From NCBI RefSeq assembly GCF_945859705.1, contig NC_079134.1:165017718-165081717 (forward strand): a DNA stretch of 64,000 nt, in the 5' to 3' direction. The translations under genes and the position numbers were made by a program. Positions 21,475 to 34,121 of this stretch are shown here, piece by piece (position 1 is the stretch's first letter; every line of letters begins with the position of its first letter). The notes under the pieces were generated by a model. It ran no database searches. It was not told the origin of the DNA and was given only the letters and a program-made list of their open reading frames with translations. This stretch comes from Episyrphus balteatus. Lineage: Eukaryota; Arthropoda; Insecta; Diptera; Syrphidae.

Positions 21475-24004
21475 TGATGATTTCTCTGTTAAAACAATTG
21501 GCAGAAACAAAGTTAAGATTTTTGTTTTTAGAAAATATGTTATTCTTATTATCTTTTTTGGTTGCTCGGATATTAATTTTTAAAGTCTGTTCATTTTTTC
21601 TTGCCCATGATAATTTTTGACTTAGGCCAATTTTCTTCGAGAAATGTGTTTTAAACGTAGCGTTTTATTAATTTATTTTTATGAAGGAAGCAATAATAAA
21701 TAAAAATGTTATACACACGTTTACCAAAAAACTTATATGTACATTTTATGATACTTAGGAAAACCTGCTCCACGAAAAATTTTAAAAAGATTTGTTTTTT
21801 TACAAAAAATATTTAAAGTCCCTTACTTGATTTGGAAAAAGTTAGATCAAAGCATTGCATTTATAAGTTGCCATTAGAGTTTTGAAATTCTGGGAGCCTT
21901 ATTTATAACTACTCTTTGAATATAATACTTTAGGGTAAAAGTATAGACTATATAACCACACGAGTTTATATGTAGATATGTAGCATTATGTTATTCTATA
22001 TTGTAAAAACTTGAGTCAGTATTACATTTTTAAAGATATTCAATTAATCAATTAACATGATTTTTTTGCGGCATCCTTTGGTCAAAAGTAGCGGCTTTTT
22101 TGCTCTAGCAACCAAACCAAAAAAGAAAAAAAAAGATTTTTAGCAATGAACCAAACGGTACCTACTGGCAAAAAATCAAATGCAACTGCATAAGCCAAAC
22201 AAAAGGAAAATAATAACTTAGGTTATACCTGATCAAAAAAGAATTTCCGTATTTTAAAAATATTTATGAAATCAAAAATTGTGTTTTATCTTAAGCAATT
22301 CTATGTTAAGCTAATTTTGTACAAATAAATAGGAAAATGTACCTATAAATTCAAGAAAATGATTTTTGTCCAAATTTTGTTCAAAAGGCCGCCCTGTGGG
22401 GCGCAGCGTATTATTTGAACTTCCCGACTCCTTGAGGAATGCTGATTTCTTCTTTCTTTGAAAAATTTAAAAAACGAAAAACAAAGTATATGCAGCAAAA
22501 AAGTTAAGTTGATACAGAATTCTTTCAACACCCAACAAATTCGTTGTTTAGAAAAGACAAAATTCGGTCTAATTTGTTGGGGCAGAGAGTGGAAAAGATG
22601 ATTTATCCATATCAACATGTGTGATAAAAGCACTAAAGAGCATTTCTTCTCACATTTCTATAGAATATTTGTTATCTATAAGATTTAAGTTCTAAATTCG
22701 AATGCGAGAATGACTTCTGTTTATATAAGCATTTTGCTCAAGTCACAAACTCAGTTAGATAGACTTAAATGCAAATTACCCTATTTGAAACACATATGAT
22801 GATTTTATTCTCTAGACTCACTCACTACTTAAGTCATATTTATATGCATTGCATTAAAATAACATTCAGAAAACAACAACAATAACATCAACAAAAAGTC
22901 ACTTATCCTTATTTAAAAAATATTTATGAACAAACTATGTGTGGGGATAGGGGAGCTATATGAATGAATTTGATGAGTGTTGCAGCTACCCTCTCTTTAA
23001 GTTTTGTTTATATGTAAATGAATGACTGGAACGATTTGATAAGCTTTTTCCTCTAAGTAGGTCAAATGTATTTGCTTCTTTGATGGCAAATATTTTTGTT
23101 AGCATAATAATGATCTTTTTTGAAGTTCACCAGCAGGAAAAAAAATAATAATAATAAATTGATCAAAATGATAATAGAGATTATTTTTGTCGAATATTTC
23201 TATGTTCTGCAGTACTTCCAGGGGATTATTTTGTTGAAAGGTTGAGGAAAACAACAAACACCTTACGAAAAAACATGACCAGACGTTTTATTGCCTATTT
23301 GAATTCTACTATCTTAAGTCGAACCCAAACACAACAAAAATAATGTTTTAACCAATTCAATTTAATTTTATGAGACATTCAATGTTCCCTAAAAAAAAAC
23401 GCTTTCAAGGTAAATATCTTGTCGCTTTCATATAGAAGAAAAAGTATATACATAATATGTACCAATAAAAGTTAATGATTTGGGAAATTTTCTAGACAAA
23501 TTCATGCTGAAAATATTAAACGAATTTTGTTTTTTTTTTTGTATCAGCAACCTTTTTCAGGATTATTTACTATAGAAGGAGAAAAAAAAAAAAACAAATC
23601 GCCATTTCCGAAACAAGCCAAATCCGATTTGACACGTTTTGGATCATTTGAAATAATACATGTGAATAACCCTTCAATTTTATGAGCTGTGTCGCATGAA
23701 TAGACATTAATGGGTCACATCATAACTCTGTTAATCAAATTATCTACAAAAGGGCTATTTGTAGAAAAAAAAAACTACAAACAACTTAATCTTTTTTTAT
23801 TTTAACTTGGTTTGAATTAAATAAAATAGATATACATTTTGTTTTGTATCAAGGCAACTATTCGAAACCTTATATGAAAAACTGTCATTTTGGAATACAA
23901 AACTTGCACTGTTAAATATATGTACTGGTAAAATTTGATAATTCAATATTGTAAGTAAGAACGTATTTTGGGAACTCTACTGCTACCTATCTTCTCAACT
24001 TTAA
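21475..24004. other. Noncoding stretch, no gene seen
   Basis: AT-rich sequence. The frame at 22343-22633 (minus) shows no domain and sits in ordinary composition. ATAATAATAA microsatellite near 23145. Nothing else is recognised. Confidence 0.45.
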
Positions 24005-25061
24005 GGGCCAATTTATTGAGCCTCCATTAAATTTTGAAATTTTGTCGTTTTAGTTAAAAGCTATGTATGTTAATCTATTGACGTCTTTTAGTTTCCATCT
24101 GCTTTAGTTAAAGTCTTTACTTTTAATGGAAAATTTAAACTTAAAACTCCATTAATAATATCCCAGGGATTTTTTATTTTTTGAAAAATAAAAAGCTACA
24201 TTTTTGTCAAATAAAATATATTTAAATTTGAAGATTTGAAGGATAAAAAATATAAAAATACAAAAATGATGGCCCGTTAGTATTTTGCAGCCACAACGCC
24301 AGGCAAAAACCCACAGTCGGTGTTACGATATAGCAGTGGAAACCAAAAACTGAAAATATTGCAATTTTTGAGATATGATTACGATTACGCAGCATCTCAA
24401 CCCTGATTAGTATCACTAGTCGTGTAGATATTCTCTGTGCTCTTCTGCGCTCTGCGCTCTGTGTCTATTAAAAATCTCAAATAAAGTGTTGTCCATTTAA
24501 CCCTCATACCCATAGATTCAAAAATTTCTGGCAAGCCTATATAAATATATTCTTGTCGAGATATGCCAGTAGTGACCAGAATCTGAAGCAATTCATCCCT
24601 TTAACGTACATGTCGTTTGAACTAAAACAACACAAATACGACTTGTTCTGTAAGCCAAAATTACCAATTACCAAACGTTTGTACCTATTATGAAATTGAT
24701 TGAACACATTTTAACCATCCCATTTTTCCATATTAATGCATGTTTTATTCATTTTTAATTGTTAACTGACACTGAAACTTTGTTTAATAAAATAATAAAT
24801 GAAATGACATTTGACGCTAACGGAGAGTGAATAAATAGAAATCCTGTTTAAAACCTCCATTTGCTCTAAAAATCCCTATTAAAAGCTCGAATTTGGTGTT
24901 TTAACTAAAACGACTTTTAAATGTAATGCTCAATTAGTTAGTGATGCCAAACTTCAAAAAAATCCTTAAAAGAGGCTGAATTAAACGAATTTGGTTTTTA
25001 CTTTTAAAATTCCCTTTTTTAATGGCGATTTAAGTTTAATGGAGAGTCAATAAATTGGGCC
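24005..25061. mobile_element. Harbinger-like TIR element, ~1.06 kb
   Basis: Left end GGGCCAATTTATTGAGCC; right end, reverse-complemented, GGCCCAATTTATTGACTC; both continue into TCCATTAAA. Flanked by TAA on both sides (24002-24004, 25062-25064). GGCC-type termini with a TAA target duplication again suggest PIF/Harbinger. A third version of the end motif (TTTATTCACTCTCCGTTA on the complement, near 24825) lies inside, so the element may be a composite or have subterminal repeats. No transposase domain was recognised; the interior frames at 24.2-24.6 kb look like chance. Confidence 0.6.
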
Positions 25062-25064
25062 TAA

Positions 25065-27380
25065 AACATTTTACCAAATTTTGTTCCTATTAGAATTTAA
25101 ATACATCGATTGATGAGCGGGGGTTGAAAACAATATTGCTTCTTTAAGGCTTTACGGAAAGCATACGTTTATAAAAACAAAATTTTTAGTTGAGCCTGTC
25201 GCATTGAAACCTTCTTCTCCCCCTCACGTGAAACTTATCAAGCAATTTATCTTTCTCTGAGTTAAATTACATGTGGAAGGTAACATAGACTGTTTAAATG
25301 CGTTAAGAACTATTCTCCATGTTGTTGTCCATTCATTGGCATTAATTAGACCAACTTGTAATTTAATAGTAAAAGTATTACGGTGTCATCAGAAAAAGGA
25401 GTTTTAATTGTGTTTGTGTCTGTTTGAGGTACATCGCTTGCAAAGAAAAGGTATAAAATTGGACTTAGAACAATGCTTTGTGGTACCCCAGCCACTTTTT
25501 CCCTTAAGTCTGAAAAACCTTTTCCTTGACTAAAGGGGAACGACGATTTCTTCCATTTTTAATAGTGTTTCGTTCAAAGAAGGGCTCAAACTTACTATTA
25601 TAATAATAACTGGGCTAAAACTATAAACAACTATCTCAAAGGTCAAAACAATGAGTTTGACGCATGGTTTTTAAAGGTCTTCAATAAAAATGTTGTCTAT
25701 TAAAAAAACTTTCAAAATCTACTTTGAATAACTCATATTTCACCGACAGCGCGTCTTGTCTTAGGTACAATTTAAAGTATTTAAATTGCACTTAATTCAT
25801 AACTCATTATTATATGGGAGTGTCCGGAATGAGTATAGCACATTCTCATAAATTTTCTAGGTATTTTCTGTGTGATGATATGTAAGTTTCCCTTAGGTTC
25901 AATTGCACTTAATTTTAAGCTCTAAACACCAAGTCACACACACCCACAAAACAAACTTTGTCCACAACAAAAGCAAACAACAACAAAAACTAATAATACC
26001 TTTGCATATATTTATATACTTCTTGTATATACAAATTTATGGGAAGTCGCACTTAAGTGACAGCTCATATCAGCTAATTAATTACGACTATCTGTTGAGG
26101 TTGATTCATGCTGTGCGGCTGCGGGCGGACTCCCACAACATCCATTCCACTTTCATCCATCCATCTATCCACATTCATTCACTGGATGGATAGAGAGAAG
26201 AATCTGAGTCAAAAGCGTGTTGTGATGATGAGCATCACCGAGTAAAATAATGATAACAATATAATCAGCCACACAAACCCAGAATGTTTGGTTACATCAC
26301 TTTTTCTGCTTTGTCAATGTCAGTTTTAGCAGTTAAGATATAGTAATAAATTGCAAGTCGGTCGTGTTTCGTAAGAATCTTTAATTTTTTTTTTACTTTA
26401 AGATAAACAAAACAGTTAAGAAAAGAGGAGAAGAAATATAATGCGCCTTCTATAATGCGTAGAAATACAAAACTAATTATACAAATTAGTTATTTGTTTC
26501 GACGGAATAGAAGCAATGTGTCAATTATAATTTCTGATGAAATTTGAAAAATGTTCAATTTTAATTTTTTTTTGCGATGCAATTTGGATGTCAATATTTA
26601 CTGACACGCGAACTGTTTTTTCTGTTTTTTGTAATAGTTTGTCTAGCGAAGTTTTCTTTGGATAGACTTTTGTCTGACTTCAATTAAATTCACTTGGTAA
26701 TTTAATTTTCGTATTTTTGTCTTAGAATTGTTGCAACAATAGCAACGACAAAAAAAGGAAATCAAATACATTTGTCTTTGAGATACAACAAACCTATATA
26801 ATGTGCCATATTGGGACTTTTTATGAAATATTTCTACAAAAGTCCAACAACAAAAGTACCTAAACCAAGAATTTATTTTCATTTTTAAATCCTACATTTC
26901 AAGAACTTAAAATTAATAACTTATCAATTAAGACATGTTTATGAATCAACTTTAAAATTCTAGCTATGGTGTTCGGTTGAATTTTTAATCGAACAGACCT
27001 TTTTATTTGAACGCATTCACTTTAAATTGACAGATGTCAATACACTTGCCGGCCATTTTGTTTTACAAATGTCTGAATGCATACGTCAACTGTTTTGTTT
27101 GAGCACTGAATGAATTCACTCGTCGGCCATTTTGTTTTAATCATTCAGGCTGTGTTATTCGTTGGTTTGGAAAGAACGAATCGTTCCAGGATCCGTTTGA
27201 TTTAACATTCAAAGTTAAGCATTAAATGAAAAAGAATAAGTGGGAATGTGATCTGAATTTGATAAGATTCAAAATTTATTTATTGAAAATGAAAAAAAGC
27301 ATTAGTGAAATTGAGTCAAATGAAATTATATTAGATATTGAAATTTATCGAAATGATTGAAATTGGGAAGGAAATAATCT
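25065..27380. other. Noncoding stretch, no gene seen
   Basis: Ordinary intron or intergenic DNA. 26.09-26.23 kb is GC-richer with an ATCCATCC microsatellite. 'ggccattttgttttac/a' occurs twice (27050 and 27124), a small local duplication. No exon is supported. Confidence 0.45.
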
Positions 27381-27503
27381 GGGCTCGAACTACGGCATAC
27401 GTTCGTTAATGTTTTGAATATTGCTCAGTTTATTTAATAAGAAGAAAATGATAGAGACATAAAGCGTCAATACGTTAACGTACGTATGCCAAAGTTCGAG
27501 CCC
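27381..27503. mobile_element. Short GGG-TCGAA MITE, copy 1
   Basis: 123 bp. The left end GGGCTCGAACTACGGCATAC continues GTTCGTTAA. The right end is the complement, with GTACGTATGCC...GTTCGAGCCC. A 133-bp relative lies at 61.76 kb with the same ends and a shared 'agagacataaa' core. Target duplication is not clear. The GGG...GGTCGAA-type ends recall the FoldBack-like element at 1.45 kb, but the relation is only suggestive. Confidence 0.65.
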
Positions 27504-28329
27504 TGAATTTTTTGATCTCAGATTTTTTCGATCAATAAATTACACAGTCTCAAGTTTCTAATGATTTTGTTTGATTTTATTCCAAGGTTTAGGTGATTTG
27601 TGTCCCACTATGCTTCATTATCAGCATCACAATAATCTCATTCTCTCTGGAAATAGCTAAAAATTATATCTATCTACCCCCATGGAACTTGATATAAATT
27701 AATATCAAGCTAAATATATATTATATACATTTGTCATTTATACCAAACAAAAAGTATCTCTCTCTCTATTTCAAATGATTCCTTTGAGATTTCAACCATA
27801 ATCACAAACTCAAACAATACGCGAAAAGCTATCATTTGATAAAATTATGAGAGAGATGATGAATGAAGAAAGGTTTGACGACGTCGACGCGACGTTTGTG
27901 AATAAAACAGCATTAATTTCAATCAAAGGAATTATTGTCTGAATTTTTTTTTTTGTGTGGCAATCTGGCAATTTTAATTTCGAGATTGAAACACAATAAT
28001 ATACATATATTTTCTGGGGAATGTGTCCCTGGTTAAAATTTAATTAATAATAAATTTTAGAAATCTTTTTTGAAAAGGATAATTAAAAAAGGATAAAAAC
28101 GCGCGTCTTTAAAATTTTATTATAAAAGAATCTTTTGTTTTAAATGATAAATATATGAAAAAAATGTATTTTTAAACGTTTGCAACAGAAATAAATAAAG
28201 TCTTGTCTTTGAATAAGTATTTTCTTCATATAAATGCTTCTCAATTTACGTTGCGTCAAAAAACGAATAGTTTTTGTTACGAGCCATTCCCTTTTTTAGT
28301 TATACAAATTGAAACTAATATTCTTACTA
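27504..28329. other. Noncoding stretch
   Basis: AT-rich; contains 'gacgacgtcgacgcgacg' near 27877, an unusually CpG-rich 18-mer for this window. No gene is supported. Confidence 0.4.
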
Positions 28330-28560
28330 GAAAGTAACGTTATGCAATAAGTAACATAATGTTATAAGAAAGGTAATGTTATAAGTAAGGTAAAGTTATA
28401 AGTAACGTAATGTAATAATTAACGTAATGTAATAAGTAACGTAATGTAATTTAATGAGTAACTATTGTTATAAGTAACGTAATGTAATAAGTAATAATTA
28501 ACGTAATGTACTAAATAACGTAATGTAAAAAGTAACGCAATGTAATGTAAAGCAATACAA
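28330..28560 (+). repeat. Degenerate 17-bp minisatellite
   Basis: About a dozen imperfect copies of AATAAGTAACGTAATGT in tandem, most regular at 28395-28450 and 28470-28545. The edges are more diverged, as expected of a decaying minisatellite. Confidence 0.75.
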
Positions 28561-30540
28561 AGAATTGTGCTATGTAACGGAACGCCATAATTTTATTTTA
28601 AATCTTTTATTATTTTAATCTTCCTTTAAAAAAAATACAAACATTAGTCTCAATACTATATAGCACCCCTACTTAAATTAACTCTTGCACACGGTTGAAA
28701 GCTTTTTTTTCACTAAAAATGAAATAAATAAGGTTCATTGAGTTTTTAACAATCCAATCCATGTTAATCGATCCACTGATGTTTCAAGTGTTTTGTATTA
28801 AAAAAAATCTATTATATTCGTTCCCGTGTCGTAAGAAATTAACTCTTAAAATTGTGCAAACAAAACTTGTGGCACGATTAGGTATAAAAAGAAACTTTAT
28901 TTTCCAAAAACTTACTGTTCAGTAACAATAACCATCAACAAACTTTTTGTGTACCTTTTAAATATGTTATGAAATAACGAAAAATCCTCAACTATTCAAA
29001 GAGGTTGTGTCTTTTCTCTAAGCTCCTTTCAAAATGTGAAACTTTATCGTTCCGCATAGAGACCACGAAAACCATTTCCTATTAAAAACCAAAAAATATT
29101 TTCCAGAAACTCTTTTTTAAAATAAGAATTTAAACAAAAAAATAGGTCACTTCAACCACGAACGTGTTAACAGCTAAATTATTTACTAAAGTCCTTTTTT
29201 TTCTGAAAGAAAACTTGAGAGCACATTTTACATTAAAATCATCGATTTCAACTAAAAAAAAAAAATAAAATAAATATATAAAACCAGGTCATTCCTGCCA
29301 GGAAGCGCACTATGCACTATTTCAACTTGATGCAGAGAGAACACAAAGATGAACTCACGAAAATTTTTAAGTAGGTACGAGTACTTATGTGTTAACTGGG
29401 CATCAAGAAAAAAAGTAAACGAAATACGTGATTCAGGTCAAACATGTTCACACCATAATGCGACTGCAATATACCAACAACAACAACACGTCATCTTTTC
29501 AACGATTCTCAATCTCAAAATAAAACAAAAAAAAATAAATTTGTAACCCAACTTTATTTTTCTTGAAATACATATTTTATAGGTTAAAATGAGCTTATAA
29601 TATGGATTGAGTCTTTTTTCAAGATAAACGAGAACAAGATGCAGCAAAATGTGCAGTCAATGTGGTGGGGTAGAAGCTCTGCCAGTGATTACTTTTTTGT
29701 TAGTCATTAATTTTTCATTTTTACAATTAAAGCAGAAGACAAAAAAAATTAGGCTAATTTGTTTGAGCTAGAGGGATTTGGCTGCGAAACCTCCTTGTAT
29801 AATCCCCATCGTCACATCAGCAGCTCGCAGTCAAGAAGATTTTTTCCAATTTACTGCTGCGTATTCATTTCTACGGAAGTTGGATATTTTTGTTTTGTTT
29901 TGTGTTTTAATTCTTTTGGAATTAAAGTTAATTACTTTTGTTTCTGTTTCAGTGTTTTTTAAAGCTTTGATTGCTATTTTCTTCTTTGTATGACTATGTC
30001 AGTGGTCTTTTTATAAAAGATTCATTGTAACACTGAAAACAAATGATTGAAAATGAAAATTAGACAATTTTACTATAGTTTTTTTAATTTTCACGTACAA
30101 GTTAAAATTTCATTTAGTTGTTATTCATCCTTATACTAGATTTGACCGATCTGAGAATATAATACATTTTAAGAATTCGTTACAAATTTTCCCATTGCAA
30201 TTTAATAATTCTTAATAGCTAAGCAGCTAATTCTTAATAGTGAGCAGCATACATAAAAACAGCTATTAATAGCTGCTATTTAATCACTCTTTAAATAGCA
30301 GTTAACGTCGCAAAATATCCTTGAATTTCTTTCTGTTTTGAAATATGATCAAATTTCTTATGTTAGATTTTATTTTAGCTTAAAAATTAAGACGATAATG
30401 CAAATTTATCTCATAGACCTCAGAACAATCAAATAGAATTCATCTGGATTATCATTATTCCGATTCACTGTCACTCATGTACATTATACAACAGTTTACA
30501 AAAATCAATCTCTCTCTACCATTTACTCGTTCTTTCTTTT
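28561..30540. other. Noncoding stretch, no gene seen
   Basis: AT-rich; CAACAACAACA at 29477. A cluster of 'agctattaatagctgcta'-type words occurs at 30215-30305. Short frames at 29.3-30.0 kb on both strands show no domain or splice context. Confidence 0.4.
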
Positions 30541-31274
30541 ATGTCGAATTCCTTTCAATTGAAAAATCGAATTTTCGGCGATCTCGAAGCGATTTTTTTC
30601 TGAAAATCATGTTCCATAGAAAAAAAATTCGCCTCAAACGAAGCAGAATTCGAATTTTTGTTAATCCTTCTTTTTTGAGAGATTTACACGGATTTGCACA
30701 CACACATGGAACATTTGACATTTCTCAAACGTCAAGCTGACAGTATTCTTCGTGTGTTTGTTTATATGAGAACATCAACTTCAAATAAAGAGTAAATTTT
30801 AATTGAATATCGTATTTTTATTGCGGAAAAATATGAAATGAATAAAAAAAACAATGTGCTATCAAAATATATTTTTTCCTGGCATAGTTCTTGTGAAAAA
30901 ATGAAATTACTGTGACTTTTCTTCTCGTAATTGTCATCAGAAAATTTTTTCTCTGTAAAACCACAGCATACGGCCAAAATAATAACCTTCTACTTCATCT
31001 TCACTCAGATCTTAATAATAACTGCAATTTCCCTTTGATTCTGATTAAAATAAATCTATATTACCGAAGAAAATAAACAAAATTATTGATCAAAGGAATC
31101 TCTGGTTTTATTTTGCAGAAATTGTTTTGGTTTCAGCTTGACGTTCGTGTAAAATTGTTGTCAAATGACACACATACAATCGCAAAAAGAATTCGGTCTG
31201 TTTTCATGTTCCTTTTTAACACCAAAAATTCGATTTTTTTGAGGCGATTCAAAAAATTGAAAGGAATTCGACAT
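30541..31274. mobile_element. TIR element, ~0.73 kb
   Basis: Left end ATGTCGAATTCCTTTCAATT; right end, reverse-complemented, ATGTCGAATTCCTTTCAATT. Further inverted matches lie deeper: 'gttccatagaaaaaaaattc' on the left, and AAACGTCAAGCTGA (about 30727) against TCAGCTTGACGTTC (about 31134). The arms are thus about 150-200 bp, with a 380-bp unrelated centre. No coding sequence is recognised. Target duplication not resolved. Confidence 0.6.
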
Positions 31275-31331
31275 TACTTTTCTCCACATACTACATCTCT
31301 GCTCTTTTCATCATTAATCATTAGATAATAA

Positions 31332-31553
31332 CTTAATGACTTCACTGCTTTTCTGAGCAAAATGCTATCTGCACTTTTTAACTTCGCGGTTTTTTTTCAC
31401 AAAATGTTCTCTCCTCTTTGAAAATTATCTGCTCTTTTGTGAGAATTCTGTTTCTGTTCTTCATCTAATGAACATTTTGTGAAAAAAAAAGCAGCGAAGT
31501 TAAAAAGAACAGATAGCATTTTGCTCAAAAAAGCAGTGAAATCATTAAGAGCA
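31332..31553. mobile_element. MITE with ~75-bp TIRs
   Basis: The left arm begins 'cttaatgacttcactgctt' and includes 'gagcaaaatgctatctg' and 'cacaaaatgttc'. The right arm is its complement ('gaacattttgtg' ... 'cagatagcattttgctc' ... 'agcagtgaaatcattaag'). The loop is about 60 bp. Element termini are uncertain because the palindrome extends to the edge. Confidence 0.65.
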
Positions 31554-31558
31554 CAATA

Positions 31559-31712
31559 CATTTTTAATGTTCGCCTTGTTCATTTGATCGCTTTATGTTC
31601 GCCATTGCTTAAAAAAAAAAACAGAGCAGTCATTTTTAATGTTCACCCTGTTCATTTGATCGCTTTATGTTCGCCATTGTATAAAAACAAAAAACAGAGC
31701 AGTCATAGAACA
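31559..31712 (+). repeat. Two tandem copies of a ~75-bp unit
   Basis: 'catttttaatgttcgcc' ... 'tgttcatttgatcgcttt' ... 'atgttcgccattg' ... 'acagagcagt' occurs twice in a row with few differences. It sits immediately beside the MITE at 31.33 kb, so its origin may be linked to that insertion. Confidence 0.7.
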
Positions 31713-33130
31713 TTTTGTCTATAATTTTTTAGTTTCTTTGAAGTTGTTTGATGTTTTTTTACAAATGTAGCACTGGATTGCATTTGCTTTATAAAGGCAC
31801 ATATTGTTTCCCATGTGGCCATGTTCACTTCTATGGAAATTATCGATATCATGCGCTTGCTGTTCTAATTTTGCAATTGCATTTTTGTAAGGTTGAGTAC
31901 TGAGCAGCTATATTGAAGAGCAATCGCAACTGTTCTCTGCTTAGTGGAAGACCATTGATAAAAAGCAGCTATCGCAATAGCAGCCTCAACCCTGTTAATA
32001 AGTCTACATTATACTTGTGTAGACTCCAATAAAACACGTTCAATATGAGTTAATATAAATTTTTAGTTTATTTGTAACAATATTTTTCTGAGTGTATAAT
32101 GTGTAACTGCGACATTCATTCATAATTATTAATAAGAGTGGGTAGTAGTTGAGAACCATATTCTAGAAATGTGAAGAAATGAAGAAAACAAAAATAATAA
32201 AGAACAAGTTATGAGAATGAACATAAGAAAAAATAAATTAATTCCTGACGTCATTTTATCCCAGTAATCACATACATTGCTGTTGATACAAGTACATACT
32301 AAGTACTCCAGACCTGGTTTCAGATATAAAATAATAATGTTCTATCAGAGAAAAAATGTGTGTTTTATTTTTATTCCCTATAAAGAACGACACGACGAGA
32401 AGTATATCTTATGGTTATCATTCGTTGACCTTAATTCTTTTGATTTCAATGTTTAAATAGAAAAGTCAGTTTCAACTCAACGGTTTTGTGTTGTGGTACA
32501 AAGTGGTTAGATCAACACACACAGAGAGAGGTTCATAATAGTCAATGTTTGCTGTCAGATTGTGCATCAACCCATAAAGCTTTTCAAGTGAGAATTCTGT
32601 GTGGTTGTTTTGTCTGCTTTTGTTTAATTAGAGTTAATTGAAGTTTATCAGTAAGTTGCATTCATTTGTGTATATGAAATTCTATAGAACTTAACCGATA
32701 TTTAAACAAAAGTGAGTTAGCATAAGATTATAGAAATATTAAGACTTAAGACTTTCAATACAAATAAAAACTTTGCACATTAATTTAAAAAAAAAAAAAA
32801 ATATCTAGTGAGAATGATTCAGTTCAAAAGTACATTTTTACAATCCCCACTAGAAAGTATACCTTATTATATAAGAAGTGTATTATCTAATTCAGGCCTA
32901 AAACATGGATTTACTCAAAACCGGGAGGCTTTCCTACGGTTTTTGAAGTAAAAACGGCATCGAAGATCTTGACAAGTTGAGTTTTGATGTGAAGTGGAGA
33001 GCTGAGGTGCCTACATGTATTATAACAATCTTTGGAAAAGAAAAGAAGAACGTATTGTTCCAAGAAGTGTCTATCATACACACTCACTTAAAAAAAAAAA
33101 AAAAATCAACAACACACCAGCATCAGCTCG
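31713..33130. other. Noncoding stretch
   Basis: No exon is supported. 'cacacacagagagag' near 32515 and a poly-A run at 32786 are the only low-complexity marks. Confidence 0.4.
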
Positions 33131-33139
33131 GAAAAACTA

Positions 33140-33365
33140 GGAAATGTTCAACTTCTCTTTTACTGAGGGTGGAGTTCAACAAGGATTCATTGCTAGTCCT
33201 ATTTGGTTTGACCATTTCATTAGGGATTTTTCTGCATACTTGTCTGGTAGTGTTGTAGAAGGAAAGTGTTGTTTATGAGAAAACTCTTCTACATTCATGT
33301 GGCTTAGTAATACATTTCTTAGCCAGCATAGTGAAGCGTTTGATTTGACTGTAGAACTAAACATC
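33140..33365 (+). pseudogene. Decayed non-LTR reverse transcriptase fragment
   Basis: One frame reads FTEGGVQQGFIASPIWFDHF then IRDFSAYLSG. This recalls the GVRQGCVLSPLLFNLFI block (domain 4/5) that precedes the YADD box in LINE reverse transcriptases. The frame breaks soon after and no catalytic Asp pair is seen. The critical Gly-Val-x-Gln-Gly and Ser-Pro residues are kept; much else has decayed. Confidence 0.45.
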
Positions 33366-33499
33366 TCTCGAAAACTTAAATAATTGGCATAACAATTTTT
33401 ATTTTATACTTCCAAAACGTAATAAGGCCAATATTTCTATGAAAGCTGCCTCAATTAATGTGCATTTGTCAAGAAGCTTTATTTTTTAGCAGACGTTAC

Positions 33500-33725
33500 T
33501 TCAAAACTCAGTCTAAGATAGCAACTAATCAGACTTCACAAAAAAAAAAACACAGTATTAGATAGCAGACAACACATTAAACCACAGTCTGAGATACCAA
33601 GCGTCATTGATAACCACAACAGAGATACTAGACTTCACCTTGAACCACAGGCAGACATCAATAAAACCCAAAGTCTGAAATAGCAAACTTTCACTTTAAA
33701 TCACAGTATACCAGGCAATTGATAG
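33500..33725 (+). repeat. Degenerate tandem repeat (~45 bp)
   Basis: Phrases close to 'accacagtctgagatagca' and 'aaacttcac' recur at about 33508, 33551, 33583, 33620, 33665 and 33700 with small spacing changes. Old minisatellite-like block between two reverse transcriptase relics. Confidence 0.5.
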
Positions 33726-33803
33726 AGCTTTTGACGTCCATGGGTCTCTTCTTCACTAAATTAAAAGCAATTTTTCGAACCGATCATCGTACTGGATAGT
33801 TTC

Positions 33804-34121
33804 GTGTCTGAAACCCACAAAATAAACGCTGGTGTGCCCCAGGGCTCCGTTCTGTCTCCATCACTATTTCTTATTTTGTATCTCTTTTCGGAAACTTCTA
33901 ACGAACTCAACATGAGATTGCATCTTATCTCTCACGTTGACCTACAGTTATTTTTAAAACAATGCTCTGATAAAATAACTAGTAGCATTCCTTCTCTCAA
34001 GCCATTCAACCTAATATGTACCCACGCTTCAAGGAATGCTCATCAGTTTACCCTCGAGTCTTGTTTGGAACGTGTTTTTCCACATCATTTAAAAAACTCG
34101 GATCTTCAAAAACAATGTTAA
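33804..34121 (+). pseudogene. Non-LTR reverse transcriptase fragment (jockey/CR1-like)
   Basis: A 105-residue open frame includes INAGVPQGSVLSPSLFLILY. This is a very good match to the GVPQGSVLSPxLF block of jockey/CR1-type LINE reverse transcriptases. The expected YADD box about 30 residues later is degraded (HVDLQLFL stands near its place), and downstream similarity fades, so the copy is dead. It is a truncated fragment; ends and target duplication are not visible. Confidence 0.7.
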
